A stretch of 64,000 bases of DNA from Erodium maritimum (Eukaryota; Streptophyta; Magnoliopsida; Geraniales; Geraniaceae): positions 5,456,001-5,520,000 of the forward strand of contig OY997589.1 of assembly GCA_963921825.1 (NCBI GenBank), read 5' to 3'. The stretch's first letter is position 1; every line of letters starts with the position of its first letter. This document shows positions 51,367 to 63,523 of the stretch, piece by piece. The position numbers and the translations under genes were made by a program. The notes under the pieces were generated by a model. That model did no database searches. It was not told the origin of the DNA and was given only the letters and a program-made list of their open reading frames with translations.

Positions 51367-53014
51367 GGTTGAGGATAACAAAAGGATTGGCCGGAGAAGA
51401 AAAGCCGAAACTGTAAAAGCAAAGGGGAATGGAAAGGGAAAGAAGGAGGAGGAAGACACTACCGATGACGCCTATGACCGGAGGCCACGACCATCAACGG
51501 GGGGGGGGGGGGGGGGGAGGAGCTACTAGGGTTTATAAGGTATTCTTGGGCCTGACAAGCCCAAAACAAGTATGAAGCCTAAACGGAAATGGTCCAGTTT
51601 TACCAATAAACCGATAATCACCCTAGGTTATAATAGTCCCCAACCAAAACTCGACTGATTCATAGTTTTCGTTGCCAAACTCCCCGGTTCCAGTTTCTAG
51701 TACTTGTAAAATCCGAATATTCCTAGTTATGTTGTATACATCAGACGACAACACGATCGCGATGTATCATTTTTATAGTTGTCTTAATGAACAAACATGT
51801 ACATTATCATCATATTAAAGTTCCATATAATTTCGACCTAAACATACAAATAAGGAAACACTTCTCATTTCTCGGCGGTAACGATAATAACTTTTGTTTA
51901 GTGAATTAAAGCAATGTACTCACTTTCAAATCACTATCGGTACGTAATTAATTAAGATGAACTCACGCACACACATGGATTTTGTGAATTGGAGAAAGAA
52001 AATCTACAACCCTATCCTCTCACCTAACAATTTGACCCCTCGGATTGTACTTAATTCCAAACCCTAGCTATGCAGACAAAATGTTTCTTCATAAAGTTGT
52101 GAGGGCCCGAGCTGTATATCCATTTCTAGCAAATGGACTTTTATTGGACAAACACATCATTTCCATTCATTTAAACCACTTTACGGATCATCCCTCACTT
52201 ATTGTTTTTTTCTCGTTTTTTGTGAGTTCCCATCGCAATTAAAATTAATTGTGTAACCTTAGTTTTTAGTATCTCTTTTTGTAGACAATACATAGTTCCA
52301 GAACGATACTTATATACAATTAATTTAAAAGAGTATATAACTCATTTTTAGTATAATCTCACACTACGGTGTAAAAAGTATATGGTTGATCTTTTATTTA
52401 TAAAATTTGAGTCAATGTATCCAATTTGATGTGCATGACATAAAGCTCATACATGATTTGTTACGAACAGTCTGATACAATATATATCGTCTTTTTCAGT
52501 AATCTTAGGTCGATAGTTGCGGAGATTGGTGATTGGCAAGTCAAGTAACTTAGAAACATATCGTCGGGATTTGATAGAGAGAAAGCAAGATGTGAAGGTG
52601 AAGCAAAAATAGTCCATCTCTTTTGTGTAATTCACGGAAGCTATATTTGATACACACCCCGCGGTACATGCATGCTTGTTCGCCCATTCTCCCTCCATTT
52701 ACCTCCTTTTGCGGTCTCTCAACAATTCATATTTACATAAATGTAATCAACCAACAATTAAATAGCTTTGTTTGAAAGTGTTAATGAGGGTTAGACTTAA
52801 GCGTTTATAGTTTATCGTATGTGAATATATATATAGACATGTACAAATCAAACGGTAATACTACAGAATCTACGTTAAAGTAAAAACGGCCCAACTTAAC
52901 ACACAAAAACAGCAAATAATATAGTTACTGTCCCAAAATCCGACTCAAGTCCTCCCAGATCGAGATTGAGATTGAGTCTTGCTTATAATTCACATTTCTC
53001 CTTAATTTATTTTC
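51367..53014. other. Intergenic region upstream of GH3
   Basis: No gene supported. It contains a purine-rich stretch (51380-51470), a G20 run at 51499-51518, and AT-rich DNA leading to the GH3 promoter. A few TGTC cores occur, but no clustered auxin-response element stands out. Confidence 0.45.
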
Positions 53015-53022
53015 TATAAATA
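53015..53022 (+). promoter_or_regulatory. Candidate TATA box of the GH3 gene
   Basis: TATAAATA lies 108-115 bases before the start codon at 53130, followed by a CT-rich leader. Confidence 0.6.
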
Positions 53023-53129
53023 CCTCTCCTCCCCTTCTCATTTTCACACACCTTTGCTCCATTCTCTCAAGTCTCAACTAATCAACTTGTGTTGCCTACT
53101 TTCCATCACTTTCTTGTTCCATAAACACC

Positions 53130-55245
53130 ATGCCAGAAGCTCCCACCAATCATCTCTCCCACTCTTCAACCAAAGAGAAAAACAAAAAGATCCTACAATT
53201 CATCGAAGACGTGACCACCAATGCCGGCGAAGTCCAAACCCGAGTCCTCTCCGAAATCCTCTCCCTCAACGCCAACGCCGAGTACTTGCTCCGCCACGGC
53301 CTCAAGGGCCGCACCGACTCCGAAACCTTCAAGACCCTCATCCCCATCGTCGAGTACAAGGACCTCAAGCCCGACATCGACCGCATCGCCAACGGCGACC
53401 CCTCTCCAATCCTCTGCTCCGAGCCCGTATCTCAATTCTTGACGAGGTAATCAACACATTATCCAAGATCCTAAAAGACGTTAGTTGAACAAGTAGGGTC
53501 TTTTGAGGATTAATCGAGTTCTGTGAACAAGAAAATGAGGCTTAGACGAACAGCTAAGCAGGACCTGATCGGGATTTTTAGAATACTGACATTACCAAGT
53601 ACATTCCTTTTTCTGTTCATTGACATGGGTTTTGGTTGTTTTGTATGTAAAACTAGTTCGGGGACGTCCGGCGGCGAGAGGAAGCTGATGCCGATGACCG
53701 AAGACGAGTTCGAGCGGCGGCAAGTGTTGTACAAGCTATTGATGCCGGTGATGGACCAATTCTTACCGGGATTGGACCAAGGCAAGGGAATGTACTTCAT
53801 GTTCGTAAAATCCGAGGCCAAAACCCCCGGAGGGCTCTTGGCCCGTCCGGTCCTCACCAGCTACTACAAAAGCCGCCACTTCCGGAACCGACAGGACGAT
53901 CCGTACACAAACTACACGAGCCCGAACGAGACCATCCTCTGTACCGACTCGTACCAGAGCATGTACGCTCAGCTCCTCTGCGGCCTCTGCCAGAACCGCC
54001 AAGTCCTCCGCGTCGGCGCCATCTTCGCCTCCGGCTTCATCCGCGCCATCCATTTCCTCGAGAATCACTGGCGGCCACTGGCGGCGGATATTCGTTCCGG
54101 CACCGTCGATTCGAGAATCACCGACGAGTCCGTCAGGGACTCTGTGATGAAGATTCTGAGACCCGACCCGGAGCTGGCGGATTTCGTGGAGGCGGAGTGT
54201 GGTAAGGAGTCGTGGAAGGGTGTGATCAGGCGGCTGTGGCCGAACACTAAGTATGTTGAGGTCGTCGTCACCGGAACGATGTCGCAGTACATTCCGACGT
54301 TGGATTATTACAGCGACGGACTTCCTCTGGTTAGTAATATGTACGCTTCTTCGGAGTGTTACTTCGGTCTTAACCTTAACCCTCTCTGCGACCCCTCCCA
54401 AGTGGCCTACACCCTCGTGCCCTCCTTGGGGTACTTCGAGTTCTTGCCCGTTGATAGGTCGTCGAGTGGTTCGGTCCCGACGAAACAACTGCGAAGCGGT
54501 GATTTGGTTGATCTTGTCGATGTGAAACTCGGTCAGGAATACGAGCTTATCGTTACCACTTACGCAGGTAGTTAAATTTACGTTCTGGTTTTATAATTTT
54601 AAGAGTCTCGTGCACTGAACTGTCATGAGCTGAGTCTGTAATATTTTTGTAGGCCTGTATCGGTACAGGGTAGGTGACATACTCCAGGTGGCGGGTTTCA
54701 AGAACAACGCTCCGCAATTCAACTTCGTATGTCGAAAAAACGTGGTTTTGAGCATTGATTCGGACAAAACCGACGAGGTAGAGCTGCAAAACGCGGTCAC
54801 CAGCGCGGCCGTGCACCTGGAGCCGTTCGGGGCATGCGTGAAAGAGTACACGAGCTTCGCGGACACGAGGACAGTCCCGGGGCACTATGTCCTTTACTGG
54901 GAGATCGGAGGGGAGGTGGAGGCGAGAGTGCTCGCGTCGGTGTTCGAGGATTGTTGCTTGGCAGTGGAAGAATCGCTCAACAGCGTGTACCGTCAGGGAC
55001 GGGTTTCGGACAAGTCCATCGGGCCGCTGGAGATTAAGGTCGTGGAAAGTGGGACGTTCGACAAGCTCATGGACTTGGCGCTTAGCCAGGGTGCGTCGAT
55101 AAATCAGTACAAGACACCGAGGTGCGTGAAGTTCGCACCCATCGTGGAGCTCCTGGAGTCGATGGTCGTGTCCAGCTACTTCAGCCCCAAGTGCCCGAAA
55201 TGGACTCCCGGTCACAAGCAGTGGCTCAACCTCAACAACAATTAA
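53130..55245 (+). CDS. GH3 family acyl-acid amido synthetase (group II, GH3.5/GH3.6-like)
   Basis: The enzyme joins amino acids to indole-3-acetic acid (or a related acyl acid) via an adenylate, lowering free auxin; group II members act in the cytosol. Exons 53130-53446, 53657-54567, 54653-55245 join in frame to 606 residues, the normal family length. The three nucleotide-binding motifs are present: SSGTSGGE at residues 106-113, [12 protein letters not shown] at 335-346, and YRYRVGD at 412-418. Other family landmarks are [48 protein letters not shown] and PKCPKW near the C terminus. The start MPEAP is as in other members. GH3.5/GH3.6 are the closest by memory of the family; substrate preference is inferred. 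AATAAA at 55367-55372 is a plausible poly(A) signal. All key residues appear intact. Confidence 0.95.
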
Positions 55246-56313
55246 TGTGTCCTATGTTGAAGTAATGGATTTGGTCAAGGTAGTACAAGTAGAAGGTCAC
55301 CTAGTACTGTTCTGTTATGTTGGACCCATAGTTATGAAGGTATTTGAATAGTTGAACTCCCTCTTTAATAAATTTGTCTAGTTGGGTTGTTATCTTTTCA
55401 TGTCGGTCGTATTATATTCAATGTTACATGTTCCTAATCGTCAGCAAAAATCTTAAGAAAATGTGTCTATAATATTTATTATTCAATCAGGTTACAAAAG
55501 ATTAAACAAGAAGAACTAAGAATAGATAAATTTAGTTTACAAATAAATCAAACCAGATTAACACTTATCATGAAATCATTTGATCCAAATTAAGAGTTTT
55601 AACTTCAATCAAATCCTAAACCTATAAAATTCAAAAGAGAGCAATTTATCCTCAATTTTTTTTATCAACACTTACATATCAAATGAAACCTGTCACAAAG
55701 AGGAAGAGGAGTATAAGAAATTCTGACTACAAACCCCCAAAATCCCAAGAAATATACCGTCCTCTTCACCAAGAAGAGGACAACCAAAACTGGAAAATAA
55801 CCACTAGGAGAAAACAACCAATAAGAAGAAGCAAATCACCAAGAAAAACAACACTGGTCCAACACTAGAAACCATCCCGCTTCACCCAGGAAGCCAACAA
55901 ACGAAATCTAATACCCAAATTTAACAACTATAAGGCTCAAAGAGAAAAAACAATGTCCTCTCTTTTCAATATATCCCTAATGTCCGATCTTTTAACATAT
56001 CCTACAACAAAAGATTGGAGACTAAATGAGATCAAACATATACATTTTTAACCTTCTATTGTGTTACAAAGTTTTCCTCATACATCCAATTTTTAATCTA
56101 TTCGAGAATTCAAATGGAACTCATTCCAATTTACCTATTAACTCTTACATTCAAATGTAATCCAAACTATTCATTCCAAGGCTGCACATTCTACTTTACG
56201 AAGTAATGAATGAGAAGAAACAATAAAAAAAAACTATTATTATGTAGAAATAGGAACTTATTATACTACTAAAACACATTCGAACCTCGAGAAAGGGGTG
56301 ATGTCAAAACCTT
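55246..56313. other. Intergenic region between GH3 (+) and F-box (-), convergent
   Basis: It contains the 3' UTRs of both genes. A stretch at 55650-55880 is A-rich with a short open frame lacking any domain; a poly(T) at its left could mark an old retroelement end. Nothing else is recognised. Confidence 0.45.
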
Positions 56314-58294
56314 TTACTGAAATGCAATTTTTGCATTAGAAGATGCCCAAGAGAACCCCATCATCTGAGACCTTATCTTTTGCCGCCGGAGAGAGTCTTT
56401 GGTATTGCAATGTCCGGTGCACAATGTCATTTCCTGCAAGGCCTTCCCGTGCTTGAGCAAGAACTTGGCTAGACTGATCTCGTTTTCGCATTCTAAGAAC
56501 CCGTGGATCTTCACTACCTTGAGGTGTTGCAGGAAGGACTTCAAGGCTTGGGTTTGGGACTCCCAATATTGTTCATCTTCGGAGACCGACATCTCCCACA
56601 AATCTCTATTCCATTGCTGAAAAAACACGAATCAACGAGGAATAAATGAGACATCGATAAATCGAACAAATGATTGAATGTAATAACATTGTTGGATGCT
56701 TACTCTCCTTTCGATTTTGTAGTCGTTGATGATCTTGAGGACGAGGGTTTGCAACGTGGGAGAGCTCCGGAACAAGCAGGCTAGACCGAGTACATTGTTT
56801 TTGTTGAAACCGGTGTGTAGTTTCAAGGATGTGAGGTTATGAAATGGAAGCACGAGAACTGTGAAACAATTCTTGTTCGAAAGAATCTGCAACAACAATG
56901 TATATAGCACTACAGTCACTTCTCCAAGATCATATCTTATTCTAATGCATGTGTATAAGAAACGGATAATATTATAGATCCTGAACTATGAAGTATAGTT
57001 ACTGTAAAAACCTCTTAAAGAAACCAACTACAAGACTCAAAGACCACGACACCTCAAATCAAGAAATCAGGCCCAGTTAATGAATCTAGACAGGTCTATA
57101 ACCTAAATTTTACAACCATGAAACCAACAGGCTAATGCATGTCTCCTTACAATGCATAAACGAACTTTTACATACAAACTTCGATTTAAACTTGTAAAAT
57201 ATCGAATCAAAAGTAACACGGTGCAGAAGTAAGCAATTGTGATGTGAACGAAGTACCTCAACACATTGGCTTTCAAGGGTTAGGCAATGGGCATGAGAGA
57301 CGCCGGACAAGAGATTCGACACGCTAAGGAGCTTATCGGGGCTGATATCGTCGTGCAACGCGAAGAAACCTATGGATGCTTCGCGCAACGACCTTAGATT
57401 CACGACGACGCTCTTGTCGGTGATGGCATTGTATTCCCACATGACCTTCTCCAACCTAGGCGCGTCGATCGTCACCAAGCTTTTATCGTTGTAGGCATCG
57501 AAGCAGCTCACAACCCTAAGGCTCTCGAGCTTGTGGCAGCATATCTGAAGGTCGTCGAGCTGGAAGCAATTCTCGACGGTGAGGTCCCTGAGAGCCTTGC
57601 AGCCGACGGCGAGCTGCTTGAGGCCGAAGCAGGCGTCGAGGGTGAGGGCGGTGAGGAGAGGGAAGGAGGAGTCGGTGAAGAGGTCTCGGAGGGAGGGCTG
57701 GTTGTAGAGGATGATGAGGGAGAGGGAGAGGCGGTGGAGGGATCGGAAGCCGGCCTTCATGACGGCGGCGGGGGGGAGGCGGAAGCCGGGGTAGCGGGAC
57801 TTGAGGTGGAAGACGCGGAGCGTGTCGCTGGTGAGGACGGCGCGTGGGAAGTTGAAGTAGTCCTCGGTGGAGACCTCGACGTCGAGCTCCTGGACGTTGT
57901 GGCGGATGGCGCGGCGGATGAGGGAGTTGAGGCGGGAGAAGCTGAGGCGGGCGCGGAAGCGGAGGAGGCGGAGGGCGGAGGTCTTGTCGCGTAGGGAGAG
58001 GGCGTTGGCGATGAAGTCGGTGGTGGCGGGGGAGAATGAGCGTTTGGAGGACGGCGGAGCGGAGGTGATGACGGTGGTGAAGTCGAGGTCCGGGAAGGTG
58101 GACCAGAGGGAGCGCCACCGTTTGGAGAGGGTGCTGGTTTGGGCGATGGATTTGATGGGGAGGAGGGAGAGGATGTGGTGGAGGACGAAGTCGGGGAGGT
58201 CGCTCAGGCGGTCCACGTGATTGTGATCGGGATCGGAGAATTCTTGAGCCTCCGATTGGAGGAGCTTCTTGCGCTTGGAGGATCTGGTTTCCAT
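56314..58294 (-). CDS. F-box/LRR protein with C-terminal FBD-like region
   Basis: Predicted substrate adaptor of an SCF ubiquitin ligase. Exons on the - strand: 58294-57257, 56886-56704, 56616-56314, all in phase 0, giving 507 residues. A basic N terminus (SSKRKK) precedes the F-box at residues 28-72 (LSDLPDFVLHHILSLLP, STLSKRWRSLW). Leucine-rich segments fill residues 100-400 (LDACFGLKQLAVGCKALRDL). The last exon gives an FBD-like tail (LKVVKIHGFLECENEISLAKF). Splice sites: donor GAG/GTACTT, acceptor GCAG/ATTC; donor AGA/GTAAGC, acceptor CAG/CAATGG. The coding strand of exon 1 is GC-rich, so long open frames also appear in other readings and are not genes. The target protein is unknown. Confidence 0.9.
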
Positions 58295-60113
58295 GGAGAA
58301 ATGAGAGGAGGAATGGAATGGCTTGTGTTTTTTTCAGTGATTGTGACGATAGGAAAAAAATGGGAGATGGAAAAGTATTAGGGTTTGAAATGTTCAAAGA
58401 GTGAAGAACGAGAAGAGCGTTTCAGTTATTTGGATTTTGAAAGGTTAACAAACCAATAATCTTTTGGAGGATTTTGAAACTTAATAATCATTAATGGTTA
58501 GAGTTGCGATCAAAGATTAAGTTTCAAAATTCTCCGAAAATTGTTGGTTCAAAACCCACTTCTATACTCGGGGTAGGTATTAAAAAAAACTATTAGCTAT
58601 CTTTTTTTGAAACGAGTAATGGGAGAAGTGCATTATTGCGAACAAAAAATCATTCACGGTAAGACATAAAAGTCCTGGGTTTCAAATGTGGCAAGCCCAG
58701 CGCTCATAGACATGTAGAAATAGTATACTTTTGATCGTAGACACTAACTTACGACATCCTCTTACCGACATTTCAACGATACATAACAGAAAAAGAAAAA
58801 CCCAAATGTAAACCAAACTAATACAACCCAAATTAATAAAAACGACCTAATTCATAAAGCAACCGGAAATAGAGTGCTCTGAGTGCGGTCTTCCCGAGAC
58901 CTCCAGCACTGGTAGTCTCGGGTCTGTGGGTATAGTCCGTAGACGGACCCTCCCACCCCGCCGGGTCTTCCCATTTTTCCGAAGGAGGCATATAGGGTAG
59001 AAACGTAAAAATTAACAAATAAATTTAGATTTTTTTTATTTAGTAACCTATCGGGTCGGGTCTGGGCCGGGTAGTACCAAACCCGACCCCAACCCAGTCT
59101 CGGATAAAAGCCCGATCAAACTAACTCAGTTCGGCCCGTTAGTACAATGGGCAGGGTCTGGCCTGAATTTTTCGAGTCAGATAGACCAGGTCCCCGTTGA
59201 GTTTGGGTATCATTGCCACCCCTTGATGGTTCCATGCAATTTCCCAATTATCTGTATCATAGTATAAAGGTATGTAACAAATGAAAATAAATAATTTCCA
59301 CTTAGCTTTCCGACCCCTAAACTAAAGTGACGTTCAGACTTTGATGATCCATAAAGTTATAATAACATAAGGATTGCTTCTCTTAGAGAAAATCATAAAC
59401 CGTATATAAATATATGCGTTCTACACAAAGTTATACAGATACATGAAAATTACATATGGTTAAATGTAACTTTTCATCACTTAATAATTAACATATCATA
59501 TTCTTCCTTTTTTTGATCAGAGAGAAATAAATATTATAAACGAAGAAATCAATACAAAGCAGAGAATCTAATAACCCAAGAAAAACGAGTGAGGATTAAA
59601 GTACACCTAGCAAAAGCAAAACAGAGGATTACACTCAGGTGATCCCAGGGGGGCTAGAGTTTTGCCCACTATAATGAGGACTCAAAGTTGCTTCAATTTT
59701 CTTGAATCCTTCCTTTGCCGAGCCTCTATAGCGGACCCCCAAGCTTTCCGAAAATCTCGCCACAGTATGGGTAATACTCTCCCATGTGCGACCATCGATC
59801 AATGGCGAGGAAAACTCTGAGAAGGCATCTTGTTAAGGTAGGTCACCCCCAACATCAAACTGGATTGACGAAGGAGATTGGCCTGAGCTAGGGACGATAG
59901 CTTAGAGTGGTAGGGGCGAGGGGCGACCCGAGGGAACTCCAGAAACAGGGATGGCGATAGTAAGCTCATCTTGTAAAGACTCCGAGGAACGGTTCGCCAT
60001 TGATCCGTATAAAAAAAAATCGTATACAGAAATCGTATATTAACAGTGCAAAATAATGATCGTTAGTCCTTGAATTTGACGGTGCTCCACAATGGTAAAA
60101 ACTAGATAGATAA
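58295..60113. other. Intergenic region with probable LINE 3' fragments
   Basis: It contains the F-box promoter, then two T-tract-led stretches (58612 and 59512 onward) that read as LINE-like 3' ends on the - strand. At 59040-59220 CCGACCC/GGGTCGG-rich sequence resembles parts of other repeats. No host gene. Confidence 0.4.
59512..60060 (-). mobile_element. Possible LINE 3'-end fragment
   Basis: On the - strand it ends TTTATTTCTCTCTGATC followed by an A tract, as many plant LINEs do. No RT motif is readable in the remaining 500 bases, so the call rests on the tail alone. Confidence 0.35.
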
Positions 60114-62116
60114 TGTAGAACCCGCTTCGTTGAAAAGGGTGGTAAAGTGCAAATTGAAACGTCGAGGTGTGAAAGTGTAACAATTAAAATTTTCGAGAAG
60201 GAAAAATCAAAAAAAAAGGAAAAGAAAAGAGAGGCAGCCGTTTGGGCCGAGCTTGGATTTGGGCCAGCTCTGGCCCATTCGCTTCAGCTGAGCAGCCCAG
60301 CTTACAAGCCCAACCCAGAACCGAAGCTCCTCTATAAATAGGGGCCAAACCCTAATTTCGGTACTGTTCACACCTGCCTCCTCGACCCTTCGTCTCCCCT
60401 CTCTCCAGATCGGCGCCGGCGACCCTTGAGCTCGCCCTCCCTCTCCGGCCACGCCACCGGACGCGCAGAGTCTTCCCCCGTCACCTCCGAGCTTCCATCG
60501 CACCTCCCACGGTCGGAATCAGAGCGAGCTTGCCGAAGAACGTGTGACGTCTCCGAGCTCGAACTCGCCCGACACCCTCGCCGTCCTCCTCTACTCCGTG
60601 AGCCACCGCCAGACAGCCGACCGGACGAGCTGGGTAAGGACGAGCACACCGTCGAAAACCCGAGCTCCGTCGAACTCCACTCGCCGGAGAAGACGAGCCG
60701 TCGTTAGATCTGGACGACGGACGAGCCTTGGTTCTCGCCTGAACCACCACCGCCACGACCTCGGGTTCGCCGTAGACCCGCCGTCGTCCTCCGCCTCTCT
60801 CTCGTCGTCATCACATCGCACCTGCCACCGTGGGAGACCGCCGGAGCACCTTTTCTCTTCGGCGTCACGTCCAGCTCCGGCCGACCTCATCGGACCAGAA
60901 TGGGCAGAACAAACGGGCCTTGGGCCGGTGAGCATACTGGGCCATGTGGCCAGTTGGGCTCAACAACATTTGGGCCCTGGGCCCGATTGTGATTTGATGG
61001 ACCTTCAGCCCAGATCAAGCTCCAGCCCAGTTGGACCCAGTTGGACTTCAGGACCAGGTCTGGACCAGTTCGGGTTTGGACCCGGGTCAACCGGACTTTA
61101 ATGGAAACCGTTTTAAAATCAGATTTAATAAACCGGTTTAACGAACTCAAGGTGAGATTTTGGAACGGGTAACTTGTGATTAAATCAGAGGAACTTGGGA
61201 CTTTTATCCTTATTGATTTGGACATTTTATGTGTCAACCTAGACGGGACTTCGCCCGAGAGCGAAGATGTTGGACCCGAGCTAGAAGAGCAAAGATCACG
61301 CCGGGACCCGAGTGAGGAGCGGAGTGGTGACCACCGGGCTTCATCAAAGCGTTGAGAGCAAGACCTTGAGGTAGGGAAAGTCTTAATTTCTTAATTAACG
61401 CTTAGTATGCATGATTAGGATAATAAAATCGGAAAGGTCCTAGAGTTGCCTATAAGATGCGAATAACTAGAATAATCGTATTTCAATTACTAATAAATGG
61501 ATGAGTCTAGTATGCATGTTTAGGACAATGACAATTAGTGAAGTGTGCTTTCAATACTTGGGAAATTGATTGACTGGTAGAGAGGCTGTGAAGAGCTCTC
61601 GGATTAGTTGTGTGCTAGGTTCACATGCTTGATTGGTTGTTGTCGGGTGAACTTAAGAGTCTAATGAAACTAGATTAACTTGTCTTATCGAATGCCTATC
61701 TGTTCGATCACTTGATGTTTGATTGGTCGAATGCATACTTGGTTGATTGAGTGTTTATGTTGATATAATTGTTGGTTGAACGGATGATCGAGTATGACTG
61801 GTTGTGCCAAAGGGGTACAATCAGGTGATCGATGTACCGATGGTTCGTGACCGGTAAGTATACGGTAAGTATGGAATGGTGTTGGATGTCTTCGTAGTGA
61901 TGAAAGTGTGTTCCGATGTGTGTTGATTGATGGATGAATGATAATGCTTGCATCCTTTGTTCTTATTCGTGAAATGTATGCTTGTTCGTTCGTTTGTCTG
62001 CTTGCTTGCTTGGTTCGGTACTACACCGGGGGGGGGGGGTAATCCGGTGCCGTTGTGGTGGTTGGAGTTGAACAGATACAGTGAGATATGGACTGAGTTT
62101 AGAGCCTGAGTGTATT

Positions 62117-62279
62117 GGTTACTGGATATTATCAGAATTGAGTATTGGCAGATCCTGCGGGATATTTTTTGGTTACTGGATATTATCAGAATTGAGTATT
62201 GGCAGATCCTGCGGGATATTCTTTGGTTACTGGATATTATGAGAGTTGAGTATTGGCAGATCCTGCGGGATATTCATTT
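62117..62279 (+). repeat. Minisatellite, three copies of a 54-bp unit, inside solo LTR B
   Basis: Units start at 62117, 62171 and 62225 with GGTTACTGGATATTAT; each carries GTATTGGCAGATCCTGCGGG. Copies are near identical, so expansion is recent. Confidence 0.9.
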
Positions 62280-62467
62280 GGTTATTGGACCCTGCGGGGC
62301 ATTGATTATTGAGCATGCGGGCATTTGGTTATTGGACCCTGCGGGGCATTGATTATTGAGCATGCGGGCATTTGGTTATTGGACCCTGCGGGGCATTGAT
62401 TATTGAGCCTGCGGGCATTTGGTTATTGGACCCTGCGGGGCATTGGTTATTGGGCCTGCAGGCAATT
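62280..62467 (+). repeat. Minisatellite, four copies of a 47-bp unit, inside solo LTR B
   Basis: Units start at 62280, 62327, 62374 and 62421 with GGTTATTGGACCCTGCGGGG. The unit is recognisably derived from the adjacent 54-bp unit (shared GGTTA-TGG and CCTGCGGG). Confidence 0.9.
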
Positions 62468-63262
62468 GGACAGTTTACCCTGCGGGGAAAGGATTACTTA
62501 TAGTTTCACCCCAAGGAACTGCATCCCAGTGGGTGCACTACTTGGTCCCCCATGACATATGGTCCTTAGGTGGCATTTCCGAATTAGTTTCGGTGCCTCG
62601 ATGCATGTACCTCCTATGGACCGAGGGAAAATCTAATGTGATGTGGATACTCTGGTGGATCGGGTTATGGGAACTGAGGTGATCCCAGAATCTATTCACG
62701 GATCGGAGGCTTGAGAAAGCAAGTGGTTGGCAAGATACTAATATTTCCCAGTTTATTATTATTCGTCCTTTAAATTATTTATTATGAATTTATTTATGTC
62801 ACTGTGAATTGGATACTATTACGTTGTTGCAATTATTTCTTATTCTTATCACTTTCTTATTTATTATATCGTCCTGGCGTTCGGGTTACATTCGTAGACA
62901 GTTCATCTTTAACTTAAGGGTTGAATCATTAAGGTTTTTCCTACTGAGCGTCAGCTCACCCCCTTTGGTTTCTAACTATTTTACAGGAGTACCGGATGTC
63001 TAGAGAGGCCGAGGCTAGGGAGCTTTGGGACTCTTCGGGTTCGCACTAGAGTTATGTTGGTCTTTTGTGTTGGACATACCTTATTTGACTATTTATGTTG
63101 AGCTGTGACTCACGCTGTTTTAAACTATTTACTGATATGTTGTTTTTGACGAAGTTGGTATGAGACTTTGGAACCTTTATCTATCGTTCACATTTCTTAA
63201 GTTTTTCAACTCAGGTCACGTCTCGAGTCCGGTCAAAACCGGATTTGGGGCGTGACAGATAA

Positions 63263-63523
63263 TTGTACTGTGAGTGGACGTTGAGTGAATACTAACTTGA
63301 TTTTTTTTGCTGATTTTATTAAATTCTTTATTAAAACAGTAAATATTATTTAAATTTGACAAAATTAATTAATAATAAATAATATTAACAAAATGTATAT
63401 AAAATGAACTTCAACTTTTATTCATACAACCCCCAGAAAATACAAGTTGAAACATACAATCCAACACACACATCAGTCTTGTTGAACCTTGGTCATTTAA
63501 GCTTCAACGTCTTCTATTCGAGC
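63263..63523. other. Short AT-rich spacer
   Basis: No gene. It separates solo LTR B from the accessory ORF of the Harbinger-type element. Confidence 0.4.

Larger units (their letters stand above)
60114..63257 (+). mobile_element. Solo LTR B (3144 bp), same family as solo LTR A
   Basis: It starts TGTAGAACCCGCTTCGTTGA, ends GGGGCGTGACA, and is flanked by an exact 5-bp repeat GATAA (60109-60113 and 63258-63262). It shares with LTR A the 5' end, a GGTAAGTGAACGG-like or GGTAAGTATACGG motif region near 61850, and CTACTGAGCG...AGCTCACC near the 3' end (62940-62960 versus 47340-47360). No internal domain or second LTR, hence solo. The size difference from LTR A is partly due to the tandem repeats at 62117-62467. 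Confidence 0.9.

Noticed and set aside
53400-53500. GH3 exon 1 running on past 53446 in another frame
   Set aside because: The GT donor at 53447 and the acceptor at 53651-53656 restore the conserved SSGTSGGE motif exactly.
53763-55215. Long antisense open frames across the GH3 exons
   Set aside because: Shadows of the GC-rich GH3 coding exons, with no recognisable domain.
57516-58397. Long proline/arginine-rich open frame on the - strand, and glutamate/glycine-rich frames on the + strand over the same region
   Set aside because: They overlap the F-box exon in other frames. Low complexity caused by its GC-rich codons explains them; no domain.
62110-62352. 80-residue open frame in the tandem repeats
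   Set aside because: A product of the 54-bp and 47-bp repeat units inside a solo LTR.
62117-62467. CRISPR-like array
   Set aside because: Direct tandem units without unique spacers, in a plant LTR.
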